Below, one piece after another: positions 34,842-42,352 of a stretch of DNA of 44,838 bases (within the stretch, counting starts at the first letter, position 1; every line of letters begins with the position of its first letter). This DNA is from Thermoplasmata archaeon. GTDB taxonomy: Archaea > Thermoplasmatota > Thermoplasmata > Lutacidiplasmatales > UBA184. Made by a program: the position numbers and the translations under genes. The notes under the pieces are model-generated. The model was not told the DNA's origin and did not search any database. It worked only from the letters and a program-made list of their open reading frames with translations. The stretch spans positions 1-44,838 of the forward strand of contig JAKAWP010000007.1 in assembly GCA_021816955.1 (NCBI GenBank), written 5' to 3'.

Positions 34842-35360
34842 TTGCCAAGTACTGGAATCGCTCTCGCGCATCCGCATGGACTTCCGCAAGTCCGGCTTCT
34901 CAAGCTGCTTTGGCTCGCCGAACTCAAGTACTACGAGCGGACCGGAAGGAGGCTGACGCGGGCAAAGTGGTGGCGGTGGAACTACGGCCCTTACAGCAAG
35001 GACGCGATCAATACCGTGAAGCGGGACACGAAGACCTTCCGGGTCGAGCGGCAGCAGGATGAGAGCTGGCAAACTGGCCGTGTCATTCATGCGAATCCCC
35101 GGGCGGTGAAGGGGCCCTCCGACCGCGAGGGGCTTCGGGCCATCGACGACGTCCTGGCGACGTACGGAGAGTACACGAACGAGGAGCTGGTTCAGGAAGT
35201 CTACGCCGACCCGTTCTTCGAGGCGACGCCGTTCAGCGCCGACTTCGACTTTGCGAAGCTGACCGACTACCGTCGAACTCTGCCGGAGTCCGAAGAACGA
35301 CGGCTGCTCGAACTCCCGACCAAACCCGTAGCCACCCTCGCCGAGCTGTTCGCTCCCTAG
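34842..35360 (+). CDS. Panacea-domain (SocA/DUF4065) antitoxin
   Basis: A 172-residue protein with the Panacea fold used by many antitoxins to neutralise unrelated toxins. The signature part is near the start: 'LLKLLWLAELKYYERTGRRL' followed by 'AKWWRWNYGPYSKDAINTV', matching the helix and W-x-Y-G-P-x-S motif of the SocA/DUF4065 family. A second helical part 'IDDVLATYGEYTNEELVQEV' lies near residues 100-120. The start is TTG with a strong Shine-Dalgarno site. The stop is nine bases before the ATG of a RelE/ParE-like toxin gene, the usual operon order. The antitoxin role is inferred from family and partner. Confidence 0.75.
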   Translation: MPSTGIALAHPHGLPQVRLLKLLWLAELKYYERTGRRLTRAKWWRWNYGPYSKDAINTVKRDTKTFRVERQQDESWQTGRVIHANPRAVKGPSDREGLRAIDDVLATYGEYTNEELVQEVYADPFFEATPFSADFDFAKLTDYRRTLPESEERRLLELPTKPVATLAELFAP

Positions 35361-35369
35361 CGGATCCGG

Positions 35370-35680
35370 ATGGCCGACCGGACTCCCGCCGCGGCGTGGC
35401 GCCTGGAGAGGACCGATGAGTTCGAGGAGGAACTCAAGCGGGCCTGCGGAAAGGACGGCGCCCTACGATCGCGAGTCGCGAAGAAGATACGGAAAATCCT
35501 CGAGGACCCTGAACATATTGGCGAGTGGAGGAGAGGAGCGTTGAAGGGATTGAAGTCGGAGTACGTGAACCCGTTCGTCATCCCTTTCAGCTACGAGCTG
35601 ACAATAGACAACCCCCCGGGGTCGTCTACCTGCGAGGGTTCTGGCACCACAACGACCGCCGTTACGATCCGAGCCGATGA
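35370..35680 (+). pseudogene. RelE/ParE-like toxin with a single-base frameshift
   Basis: The first 77 residues match the RelE/ParE/YafQ fold: 'WRLERTDEFEEELKRACGK', 'SRVAKKIRKILEDPEHIGEW', 'ALKGLKSEYVNPFVIPFSYEL'. The frame is lost at a run of six C (35612-35617). Adding one C would restore 'PPGVVYLRGFWHHNDRRYD', ending at TGA 35678-35680, exactly the beta-strand end of such toxins (total about 103 residues). As sequenced, the frame instead runs to 35711 with an unrelated tail. This is either a real inactivating deletion or a homopolymer error. The gene follows the Panacea antitoxin by nine bases. Members of this fold cleave ribosome-bound mRNA or inhibit gyrase; which applies is unknown. 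Confidence 0.65.
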
Positions 35681-36258
35681 GGCGGGGACTATTCGGGCCC
35701 CGCGGATGTAGAACCATAAGCGTTCGACTCCCTTCCGACCCGTTCTGATACCGGCCGTGCTTGGCCCGTCCGTCCTAAACCTTCGTAGGGGGGGACGGGT
35801 GGGGCGATCCCAGGGTTACCGTCCGCCCACGGGCGAGAGGCGGGCAGAGACCGAGTCGAAGGAAGGGCCGCCGTCACCGTTGCTAGTCCGGAGCTGGGGA
35901 ACGACCGGCGCGACGTTCCCCCAAGGGCTCGACCCGTCGTCAATGGGCTCGCGACCGTTGGCCGATCCTCGCGCCAGGAACTCCGGATGCGATTCGAAGG
36001 GCCACCAACGGCGTCCCTTCGGTCCCTCACGCGCTTTGGTCAAATCGAGTAACTGTCAGCGTGCTTCGCACGCGAGAGGGGAACCGCCGAGTGGGGCGAC
36101 GGAACCGTCGTGACGAAGGAGAGGGACGGTCGATGACGTCGGTCGGAAGACCCCGCCGAACAACCCGCTCGCGGGAGTGTGTATTTTAAGGGCCCAACCC
36201 CATGTCGACCGCGAAGGTCACCCTCTCGAGGCGAAGGGTCCGAGAGAAGGAACGATCG
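35681..36258. other. Intergenic region with two hairpins and a promoter
   Basis: No gene is recognised here. There are two short perfect inverted repeats: GCGTGC-TTC-GCACGC at 36059-36073 and CGACGG-AA-CCGTCG at 36097-36110. A TATA box at 36182-36189 belongs to the MoaD-like gene. The first hairpin lies far from any stop codon, so a terminator role is doubtful. Confidence 0.45.
36182..36189 (+). promoter_or_regulatory. TATA box of the MoaD-like/propeller operon
   Basis: TATTTTAA is centred at about 36185, predicting transcription start near 36211. That is after the first in-frame ATG (36202), so translation should start at ATG 36259, which has AGAAGGA as a Shine-Dalgarno site a few bases upstream. 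Confidence 0.55.
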
Positions 36259-36528
36259 ATGCTGAAGGTCCGCCTCGACAGCTGGCTGAGCGAGTTTGGT
36301 CCCCGAGGCCAAGAACGGGTGGAGGCTCGTAGCATCGAGCAACTGATCGAAGCGCTCGAGCGGAAGTACCCCCGCCTCCGTTTCAAGCTCCGCGACGAGA
36401 CGGGCAACCTCCGACGTTTCGTCCGCGTTTTCGTCGACGGAGAGGACGTAAGCGGAAGGGCCGGGGTAGCGACCCCTTTGACGGGCTCCGAGACCATCGA
36501 TATCCTCCATTCGATCGCGGGCGGCTAG
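36259..36528 (+). CDS. MoaD/ThiS-like ubiquitin-fold protein ending in Gly-Gly
   Basis: An 89-residue beta-grasp protein of the MoaD/ThiS family. It has 'ARSIEQLIEALERKYPRL', then 'RRFVRVFVDGEDV', 'TPLTGSETIDILHSIAGG', ending in the diagnostic Gly-Gly that is adenylated and thiocarboxylated or conjugated. ATG 36259 is preferred over 36202 because of the position of the TATA box. It is followed 33 bases later by a beta-propeller protein in the same direction, not by moaE, moeB or thiG, so a role in molybdopterin or thiazole synthesis is not supported by context. A sulfur-carrier or small-protein-modifier role is possible. Confidence 0.82.
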   Translation: MLKVRLDSWLSEFGPRGQERVEARSIEQLIEALERKYPRLRFKLRDETGNLRRFVRVFVDGEDVSGRAGVATPLTGSETIDILHSIAGG

Positions 36529-36561
36529 TCCCGGCCGGTGGGGAAGGGGAGCAGGGGGAAC

Positions 36562-37692
36562 ATGACGAAGAAGGGAGTGGTCCGGGTGCTGCTCGGGACG
36601 AGAAAAGGAACGTACGTCGTCACCGGCGACCTGGCCCGACGTCGCTGGAAGGTCGGTCCGCCGGCTCACGTGGGAAGCGACGTCTACCACGTCGTCGCGG
36701 ATCCGCGACGGCCGGGAGACCTCTATGCGGCCGTGAACGACAACTTTTGGGGCCCGATGGTACAGCGCTCGGACGACTGGGGCCGGACCTGGCGGGAAGT
36801 GGCGACCCCCCTTACCCCGCTCAAGAAGCAGCGGAACCCGACCTTCGATGCCGATCATCCGACCGCGTCGGTCCCTCGTCCGCTCAACAACCTCTGGCAC
36901 ATCGAACCGGGACGAGCCGAAGAATCGGAGACGCTCTATCTCGGGGCCGATCCGCACTATCTGTTCCGCACGCCGGACCGAGGGGCGACCTGGGAGCCGG
37001 TGGAGGCGATCAACCACCACCCGGACCGAAAGAACTGGGCGCCCGGTGCCGGAGGTCACTGCCTCCACACGATCCTGCTGGACCCGCGGGACGCCAACCG
37101 CCTCTACGTCGGCCTGTCGGCCGTGGGCACGTTCCGCTCGGACGACGGAGGCCGATCATGGACCCCCAAGAACCGAGGGGTCCGGACACCGTTCCTCCCG
37201 GAGAAGTACCCGGAAACCGGCCAGTGCGTGCACCACGTCGCGATGGACTCGGCCGATCCCGACACATTCTACCGCCAGGACCACGGCGGGATGTACGTCT
37301 CCCACGACCGCATGGATCATTGGACCCGGATCGGAAGGCCGCTCGGCGACGACTTCGGCTTCGGGGTCGCCTCCCCTACCTCCGCCCCGGGGCTCGCCTA
37401 CTTCGTTCGGCTGGACGGACGGGCGCGGGTGACGGGCGAAGGGTACCTTCAAGTCTGGGAGTGGAACGGCCGTCGGCGGCGGTGGCGAGGGCTCCTCAGG
37501 CCGAACGATTTCCCGGGCCACTTCGGGGTACAGCGAGAAGGGATCGCGACCGACACCTTGACCCCGCACGGGGTGTACGTCGGTACGACGACGGGCCAGT
37601 TATTCGTGAGCGCGAACGGCGGCACGACGTGGAGCCAGGTCCCGTTCCAATTCCCGGGGATCCACTCCGTGAGCGTCGCAGCTCCGACGTAA
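36562..37692 (+). CDS. Asp-box (BNR/sortilin-like) beta-propeller protein
   Basis: A 376-residue cytoplasmic protein (no signal peptide) predicted to form a beta-propeller. Five Asp-box motifs (S-x-D-x-G-x-T-W type) are visible: 'RSDDWGRTW', 'RTPDRGATW', 'RSDDGGRSW', a degenerate 'VSHDRMDHW', and 'VSANGGTTW'. Each is preceded by strands such as 'LYLGADPHYLF' and 'LYVGLSAVGTF'. It resembles exo-sialidase/sortilin-like proteins, but catalytic sialidase residues are not evident. I choose ATG 36562 because a purine-rich GGGGGA precedes it; the GTG at 36538 adds eight Gly/Lys-rich residues. It is co-transcribed with the MoaD-like gene, an arrangement I recall from other genomes but cannot verify here. 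Function unknown; a binding scaffold is likely. Confidence 0.8.
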   Translation: MTKKGVVRVLLGTRKGTYVVTGDLARRRWKVGPPAHVGSDVYHVVADPRRPGDLYAAVNDNFWGPMVQRSDDWGRTWREVATPLTPLKKQRNPTFDADHPTASVPRPLNNLWHIEPGRAEESETLYLGADPHYLFRTPDRGATWEPVEAINHHPDRKNWAPGAGGHCLHTILLDPRDANRLYVGLSAVGTFRSDDGGRSWTPKNRGVRTPFLPEKYPETGQCVHHVAMDSADPDTFYRQDHGGMYVSHDRMDHWTRIGRPLGDDFGFGVASPTSAPGLAYFVRLDGRARVTGEGYLQVWEWNGRRRRWRGLLRPNDFPGHFGVQREGIATDTLTPHGVYVGTTTGQLFVSANGGTTWSQVPFQFPGIHSVSVAAPT

Positions 37693-38148
37693 GAACCTGA
37701 CGGCAGCCCTCGCCTCGGTTTGACGCGGCGACCCGAGAGTTCCTTTTGTTCGGATCGAGCCGTCCGAATCCGAAAGTAGTTCGTCGAATCGGTCGACCCG
37801 CGGACACCGACCTTCCTAGGCCGGCCCCCGGGCGAATCGGGCCGGCGCGAACGGCGGCCGAGCCGCTTCCCTTCGTCGTTCGCGGGACGGTAAGACCCCC
37901 TCCCCCCGTCGTGAGCGCTCGATCGAACGGACCTGGCCGCGATCGAACGCGGGAAACAGCCGCGGGTGCGCCGATCGAGACGCCGCCCCGACGACCTTCG
38001 CGGCCTTGAGCGTGTTCCCCGTCGCCCTCTACCATCGGAGTCGGGCGCCGGACGAAGGCTCTTCGGTCCGGCGGGTCAGACGCCTTGCCGCAGATACTAG
38101 CTTTCCTCCAAAACACTAAGCGCGAACGCACCTAGCGGTCCGACGAAC
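37693..38148. other. 456-base intergenic stretch
   Basis: GC-rich and without a convincing frame. The AT-richer end (CCAAAACACTAAG at 38108-38120) is about 35 bases before the next ATG and may be the promoter of the hydrolase gene. No RNA gene or repeat is seen. Confidence 0.4.
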
Positions 38149-38973
38149 ATGCGGCAGTCGACGCTTTCACTCCGAGGGTTGAATCGAGAACTCGAAGCGT
38201 TCCTCGTCGAGCCGGAGCGGGGCAGCGGACGCGGGCCTGCTATCGTCGTCATCCACGAGATCTTCGGCCTCGACGATCATATCCGGGATGTCGCGACGCG
38301 CATCGGCCGCGAAGGGTACACGGTGCTGGCGCCGAACCTATTCTCCGGTCCGATCGCGAAGCTCCTGACGCCCGCCAACGTCGCGCTCGCGATGGCCGCG
38401 CTCCGCGACGCGCCCCCCGATCTACGGGCGCATCCCGAGCGGTTCCGAGCGTTCGCCGCCTCTCAGCCGGCCGAGCGACGACCCGTGCTCGAGGCGTTCG
38501 CCCAAGTGACGAGCCCGGACCAGCAGGACCGGTTCGCGGAAGAGTTGAAGTTGTGCCGAGAACACCTCGGCCGGCTCGATTTGGTCGACCCGAGCCGCAT
38601 CGGCGCCGTCGGGTTCTGCTTCGGGGGCGCGATGGTCGGCCGCTGGGCCACGATCGACCCGGGGCTGGCGGCCGGGGTCATCTTCTACGGTCAGGCCCCG
38701 CCGTTCGAACGGATTCCGGCGATCCGGGCCCGCCTCCTCGGCTTGTACGGCGGGGAGGACCCCGGCATCACGAACGGCGTGCCCGCCTTCGCGCAGGCGC
38801 TACGGGCGGCCGGAAAGTCGTTCGACTATCACGTCTATCCGGGCGCTCGGCACGCCTTCTTCAACGATGCCCGACCCAACTATCACCCTGACAGCGCCCG
38901 CGATGCGTGGCGCCGCGTCCTCGAATTTCTGGCGGCGGCCCTGAAGGACGCGCCGCCCCCCTCGGTCGCCTGA
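38149..38973 (+). CDS. Dienelactone hydrolase family protein
   Basis: A 274-residue alpha/beta hydrolase of the carboxymethylenebutenolidase family. The strand-turn 'AIVVIHEIFGLDDHIRDVA' is typical. The nucleophile elbow 'GAVGFCFGGAM' gives Cys157, and the other triad residues are Asp204 in 'YGGEDPGI' and His235 in 'PGARHAFFND'. The Cys nucleophile is the family form. There is a helical insert of about 60 residues between strand 4 and the elbow ('ALRDAPPDLRAHPERFRAF'). It stands alone, convergent with the arsenic genes, so no pathway is indicated. It may hydrolyse lactones or thioesters in aromatic breakdown or detoxification. Confidence 0.88.
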   Translation: MRQSTLSLRGLNRELEAFLVEPERGSGRGPAIVVIHEIFGLDDHIRDVATRIGREGYTVLAPNLFSGPIAKLLTPANVALAMAALRDAPPDLRAHPERFRAFAASQPAERRPVLEAFAQVTSPDQQDRFAEELKLCREHLGRLDLVDPSRIGAVGFCFGGAMVGRWATIDPGLAAGVIFYGQAPPFERIPAIRARLLGLYGGEDPGITNGVPAFAQALRAAGKSFDYHVYPGARHAFFNDARPNYHPDSARDAWRRVLEFLAAALKDAPPPSVA

Positions 38974-39091
38974 TTGCGCTCGATCGCCGCGAGGAAGCGG
39001 CCGCTCGAACGGCGCATCGCCGCGCCCTCGGGTCCCTCCCACTCGAGGAGGCGTCGATGCGGGTGCCTCATTCGGGGCCCCGGAGCGGCCG

Positions 39092-40276
39092 CTACCGCGC
39101 TCGGTCTCCGCCAATCTCCGCCGTTGGGCGGGGCAACGGTTCTTCGGGAGAGACGCGGGATGCCCGAAGGCGATCCGGCTCTTCCCCGGGCGCCCGGGGG
39201 GCCGAATGCGATCCCAGGTAACGGGCAATGGTCACCAATCCGAGAAGGACCGGGACCTCCACGAGCGGTCCGACCGTCGCGGCGAGGGCGACGGTCGAGG
39301 TGATGCCGAACACCGCGACCGCGACGGTGATCGCGAGTTCGAAGTTGTTGCTGGCCGCGGTGAGCGACAGCGCAGCGTTTTCTGGGTACTCCGCCCGAGC
39401 CCAGCGGCCGAGGCCGAAGCTCAGGAAGAACATCACGACGAAGTACGCGACCAGCGGAACAGCGACCAGCACGACCTCCACGGGCGACGCGAGGATCGCG
39501 GAACTCTGGAACGCAAACAGCAGGACGATCGTGTAGAGGAGGGCGCCGAGCGACACGGGCGCGAGCGCCGGTCCGATCCGCCCATCGAGGTCGGCGAGCC
39601 GTCCGGCCGTTCGATGCGCCCACCGGGTCAAAACCCCGGCGGCGAACGGCAGCCCGAGGAATACCACTACGCTGTACGCGACGAGCGCCGGTGACACCGG
39701 GACCGGGAGGGCGGGCGCGCCGGCCGCCGGCAGAAATATCGTCACGAACGTGTAGACGTAGATCCCGTAGAACGCGACCTGGAAGAGGCTGTTGAACGCC
39801 ACCAATCCGGCCGCGTACTCTCGGCTGCCGCCCGCGAGTTCGTTCCAGACGAGGACCATCGCAATGCATCGGGCGCTTCCGATGAGCACGAGGCCGACGA
39901 GGAGCTCGGGATACCCGCGGAGCAGCAGGAGCCCGAGTCCGAGCATGACGAACGGGCCGACCCCCCAGTTGAGGAGGAGGGAGAGGGCGAGGAGCCGGGT
40001 GTTCCGGAAGACCCGCGGAAGCTCATCGTAACGAACCCGTACCAGCGGAGGGTACATCATCAACACCAAGCCCGCTCCGATCGCGGCGGGGACGGGAGTG
40101 CCCGGCAGATCCCAACCTCCGATGGCTCCGACAATCGAGGCGGGTGCCAGACGCCCGAACGCCAGTCCGCCGACCATCGCCGCGGCGATCCAGAGGGGGA
40201 GGAATCGGTCCCCGGCGGCGAGGGTTCTTCGGGTCGGGCACGGATCGTTCTCCGAGCCTTCGGGACCGTCCGTCAC
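39092..40276 (-). CDS. acr3: Arsenite efflux permease, ACR3 family
   Basis: A 394-residue membrane protein with about ten helices that exports arsenite. The family signature 'GSARCIAMVLVWNELAGG' contains the conserved Cys of the transport path. 'YPPLVRVRYDELP' and 'LTAASNNFELAITVAVA' are also typical. The last 35 residues are hydrophilic. The start is GTG 40276, overlapping the arsC stop by four bases, so the pump and the reductase are translated together. It exports the arsenite made by ArsC. No arsA ATPase or arsM is in the window. Confidence 0.92.
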   Translation of the reverse strand: MTDGPEGSENDPCPTRRTLAAGDRFLPLWIAAAMVGGLAFGRLAPASIVGAIGGWDLPGTPVPAAIGAGLVLMMYPPLVRVRYDELPRVFRNTRLLALSLLLNWGVGPFVMLGLGLLLLRGYPELLVGLVLIGSARCIAMVLVWNELAGGSREYAAGLVAFNSLFQVAFYGIYVYTFVTIFLPAAGAPALPVPVSPALVAYSVVVFLGLPFAAGVLTRWAHRTAGRLADLDGRIGPALAPVSLGALLYTIVLLFAFQSSAILASPVEVVLVAVPLVAYFVVMFFLSFGLGRWARAEYPENAALSLTAASNNFELAITVAVAVFGITSTVALAATVGPLVEVPVLLGLVTIARYLGSHSAPRAPGEEPDRLRASRVSPEEPLPRPTAEIGGDRAR

Positions 40277-40749
40277 CTTCGTGGTCCGTCGTCCGTTCCC
40301 GGCCGTTCGCCGGAGAGCTCGCCGACGAGGCGGACGACCCGCCGACGGATCTCGTCACGAACTTCGCGGAATCCGGCGTCCGTCAATGGCGCCGGATCCG
40401 GCAATCCCCAATCGATCGTCTTCTCCCGGCGAAGGAAGCGCGGACAGCTCGCGTCGTCCAAGCAGCCCATGGTGATGATCAGGTCGGCCCGCTCGACGAG
40501 CGACGGCGTGAGAAGCTGCGGAGGATGGGGTGGGAGGCGGTAGCCGATCTCCTCGAGAACCGGTCCGGTGCGCGGATTCGGCTGGGCCGCGGGCTGGGTG
40601 CCAGCGCTCTCCGCCCTCCAGCCGGGGGGCGCCTCATGATTGAAGATCGCCTCGGCGATGAGGGAGCGGGCCGAGTTCTGGACACAAACGAACAGGACGA
40701 CTCCGGAAGCCCCGACCTTCTTTGCCGGGCGGAGGGAAGCCGACGTCAT
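40273..40749 (-). CDS. arsC: Arsenate reductase, low-molecular-weight phosphatase type
   Basis: A 158-residue ArsC of the thioredoxin-coupled type that reduces arsenate to arsenite. The P-loop 'VCVQNSARSLIAEA' gives nucleophile Cys22 and Arg28. The redox pair is Cys96 and Cys102 in 'TMGCLDDASCP', and the general acid is Asp118 in 'DWGLPDP'. With both extra cysteines present it is a reductase, not a plain tyrosine phosphatase. Start ATG 40749 gives a short 15-residue extension before the first strand. It is the first gene of the arsC-acr3 operon and divergent from an HxlR-type regulator. Confidence 0.92.
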   Translation of the reverse strand: MTSASLRPAKKVGASGVVLFVCVQNSARSLIAEAIFNHEAPPGWRAESAGTQPAAQPNPRTGPVLEEIGYRLPPHPPQLLTPSLVERADLIITMGCLDDASCPRFLRREKTIDWGLPDPAPLTDAGFREVRDEIRRRVVRLVGELSGERPGTDDGPRR

Positions 40750-40836
40750 CCGTGCCCCCTTCGTACGCCCTTCCGAGCGGAATCGACTCGGCGGATCGCC
40801 GGACGATCCTTGGGAGGTCGGTCCTCGACGCACGCA

Positions 40837-40857
40837 AGGAGGAGGTGACCTCCTCCT
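40837..40857. promoter_or_regulatory. 21-base perfect palindrome, candidate operator
   Basis: AGGAGGAGGT and ACCTCCTCCT form perfect 10-base arms around a single G. It lies 88 bases before the arsC start and 240 bases before the divergent HxlR-type gene, in otherwise non-coding DNA. The symmetry is right for a dimeric repressor. The one-base spacer makes it a poor RNA hairpin, so a DNA site is more likely. Confidence 0.5.
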
Positions 40858-40878
40858 CCGTCCGGGGCGTCCCGGAAC

Positions 40879-40893
40879 GGTTGGGTACCAACC
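40879..40893. repeat. 15-base inverted repeat in the ars intergenic region
   Basis: GGTTGG and CCAACC flank GTA. This second, shorter symmetric site lies 21 bases from the 21-base palindrome (40837-40857). It could be an additional regulator site or chance. Confidence 0.3.
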
Positions 40894-41063
40894 CTCTCCT
40901 CCATTCCGCGCGCCAATCGTCCCTGCCGATGGTCGGCCGCCTGCTGGAAACGGACCGCCCTGGTTTTGGAATGCGTCGGCCCACCCCGGGCCGCCCGGTC
41001 CCGATCGTGCGTCGAGAGCTGAGTCGTCATGCCCCGGCCGACCGATCGCTCCAACGATTGAAC

Positions 41064-41072
41064 TGATATGAA
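41064..41072 (+). promoter_or_regulatory. TATA-like element of the HxlR-type gene
   Basis: TGATATGAA is centred about 30 bases before ATG 41098, giving a nearly leaderless transcript. Confidence 0.4.
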
Positions 41073-41097
41073 CCCCGACTCTCTCGCTACGTAGGAA

Positions 41098-41436
41098 ATG
41101 GGGCCCTCGGAAACCCTCGAGTGTCCGTGCCCGCCCGCCGGAGCGATCGACATTGCCGGCAAGAAGTGGGCGGTCTGCGTCGTCACCTTGCTTGGACGAC
41201 ATGGTCGGCTTCGGTTCTCCGAGCTCCAACGCGGGTTGCCGAACGTCACCCCCGGCACCCTCGTCGCCACGCTCCGGGAACTCGAACTCCACCGGTGGAT
41301 CTCCCCGGAGGTCGTGGACTCCGACCGGCGCGGGCGGAGGTATCGGCTGACCGCGGAGGGAAGCCAACTCTACCAGTCGTTGCTGCCGTTGGCCCGTTCG
41401 CTTCGACGACCGGACGCCGAACTCCGCGCGCTCTGA
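41098..41436 (+). CDS. HxlR family winged-helix regulator
   Basis: A 112-residue DNA-binding protein. The HxlR pattern is clear: 'CPCPPAGAIDIAGKKWAV' (conserved Cys-Pro and G-K-W), 'GRLRFSELQRGLPNVTPGTL' as helix-turn-helix, 'LRELELHRWIS', and the wing 'DRRGRRYRLTAEG'. The Cys pair near the N-terminus (Cys9, Cys11) could sense thiol-reactive compounds or metalloids. It is divergent from arsC-acr3 across 348 bases that contain a perfect palindrome, so it is a candidate arsenic regulator in place of the usual ArsR. That role is inference from position. Confidence 0.85.
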   Translation: MGPSETLECPCPPAGAIDIAGKKWAVCVVTLLGRHGRLRFSELQRGLPNVTPGTLVATLRELELHRWISPEVVDSDRRGRRYRLTAEGSQLYQSLLPLARSLRRPDAELRAL

Positions 41437-41549
41437 CCCGGGCTTCTCGTCCGACCCCTTCCTCCCCAGCCACTGCTCGGGGGGGGGTCCTGGTTCCCGT
41501 TTCTCAGGCCCCAGCGCCTCGGCAGCGCTTCGCACCGACCGTCTCCCCC

Positions 41550-42119
41550 TCACAACCGGGAGACCGCCCCTCGGTGCCGGCGATAATGCCGGGCGACGCG
41601 CACTCGGTTTCCGCACCCGGTCGGAGAGCACCAACGCTGCGACGGGCGGACCGAGAAGAGGTAGTGGCCGCACCCCGGAGCCCCGCACCGCCGCAGACGA
41701 GAGCGGGCCGGTCCGCCGAGCAGGGTCACCGCCGTGCGGGCGAGATCGCTCCAGATAACCGCCGTCGGTGCCCGCGCCGGCGTCACGGCCAACGACCAGC
41801 CCCCGCGGTCCGTGTAGCGCAGGGTCGGGATCTTCGGTCGACGCCGGGCGAGCGCGTTGATCGATCGAAGGTCGGTGGGGTTCGGCGCGCGGTGGTCGAC
41901 GGCCGCTTGGAAGAGCCGGTCGAACAGACCGCGAAGGCGTCGGGCCGACCGTGCGACCTTCGGGCTCACTCTCCCCGCTCGCGTCCGCGGAACGAATCGG
42001 AGGGCGGGCGGGATCCGCCCGCGAGCCGCGAGGCCGTCGCCCGCTCGGCAGGCGGGGCACGGCGAGGTGTTGACGAAGTCGATCAACGTTCGGATCCGAC
42101 CGTCAGAATCTAATGGCAT
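41550..42119 (-). CDS. CGNR zinc-finger (ABATE domain) protein, putative regulator
   Basis: A 189-residue protein with the N-terminal ABATE-like region ('GRIRTLIDFVNT') and the C-terminal CGNR zinc finger ('CGAPGCGHYLF', 'RWCSPTGCGNRVRVARHYRR'). The CGNR motif and four cysteines are intact. Such proteins are presumed stress-response transcription regulators. ATG 42119 starts the conserved part; residues upstream in the same frame are antisense to the promoter. The TATATA at 42147-42152 is about 30 bases before the start. It is divergent from a copper-ATPase operon and shares its TATA box, so it probably controls copper efflux. That is inferred. Confidence 0.8.
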   Translation of the reverse strand: MPLDSDGRIRTLIDFVNTSPCPACRAGDGLAARGRIPPALRFVPRTRAGRVSPKVARSARRLRGLFDRLFQAAVDHRAPNPTDLRSINALARRRPKIPTLRYTDRGGWSLAVTPARAPTAVIWSDLARTAVTLLGGPARSRLRRCGAPGCGHYLFSVRPSQRWCSPTGCGNRVRVARHYRRHRGAVSRL

Positions 42120-42146
42120 ACTGTCAGTTGTGCCATTAGCCTCCGT

Positions 42147-42152
42147 TATATA
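42147..42152. promoter_or_regulatory. Symmetric TATA box shared by CGNR and YHS-copA genes
   Basis: TATATA, inside CGTTATATAGAC, is the only AT-rich element in the 57-base gap. Its centre is about 27 bases before ATG 42177 (plus) and about 30 before ATG 42119 (minus). Both mRNAs would be leaderless or nearly so, and only one direction could be served at a time. Confidence 0.6.
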
Positions 42153-42176
42153 GACTCTCGGCGTCCACCGGCCGAC

Positions 42177-42323
42177 ATGACGAAGGAGCGAGACCCGATC
42201 TGCGGGATGTCGGTGGAATCGACGACGGCGAAGTGGCACGTGCGCGAGGCCGACCGGACGGTCTACTTCTGTTCGGAAGGGTGCCTCCGCGCGTACTCCC
42301 AGCGGGCGGCTCCCTCCCGGTAG
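42177..42323 (+). CDS. 48-residue YHS-domain metal-binding protein
   Basis: A short gene beginning with a leaderless ATG. It has 'DPICGMSV' and 'VYFCSEGCLRAY', the Cys pattern of YHS/TRASH domains, which bind Cu or other soft metals through three cysteines. The same motif is repeated at the start of the copper ATPase downstream ('DPVCGMYV', 'YLFCSTACRRTF'), 29 bases away. It is likely a stand-alone metal carrier or sensor for the pump, arisen by duplication of the ATPase N-terminus or its source. It would be missed by annotators with a length cut-off. Confidence 0.72.
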   Translation: MTKERDPICGMSVESTTAKWHVREADRTVYFCSEGCLRAYSQRAAPSR

Positions 42324-42352
42324 GCGGCGGTCCGCCGGCCCCGCCCCGTGCC

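Noticed and set aside
36202-36258. Earlier ATG of the MoaD-like gene
   Set aside because: The predicted transcription start is after this ATG, and the added 19 residues are basic and not part of the fold.
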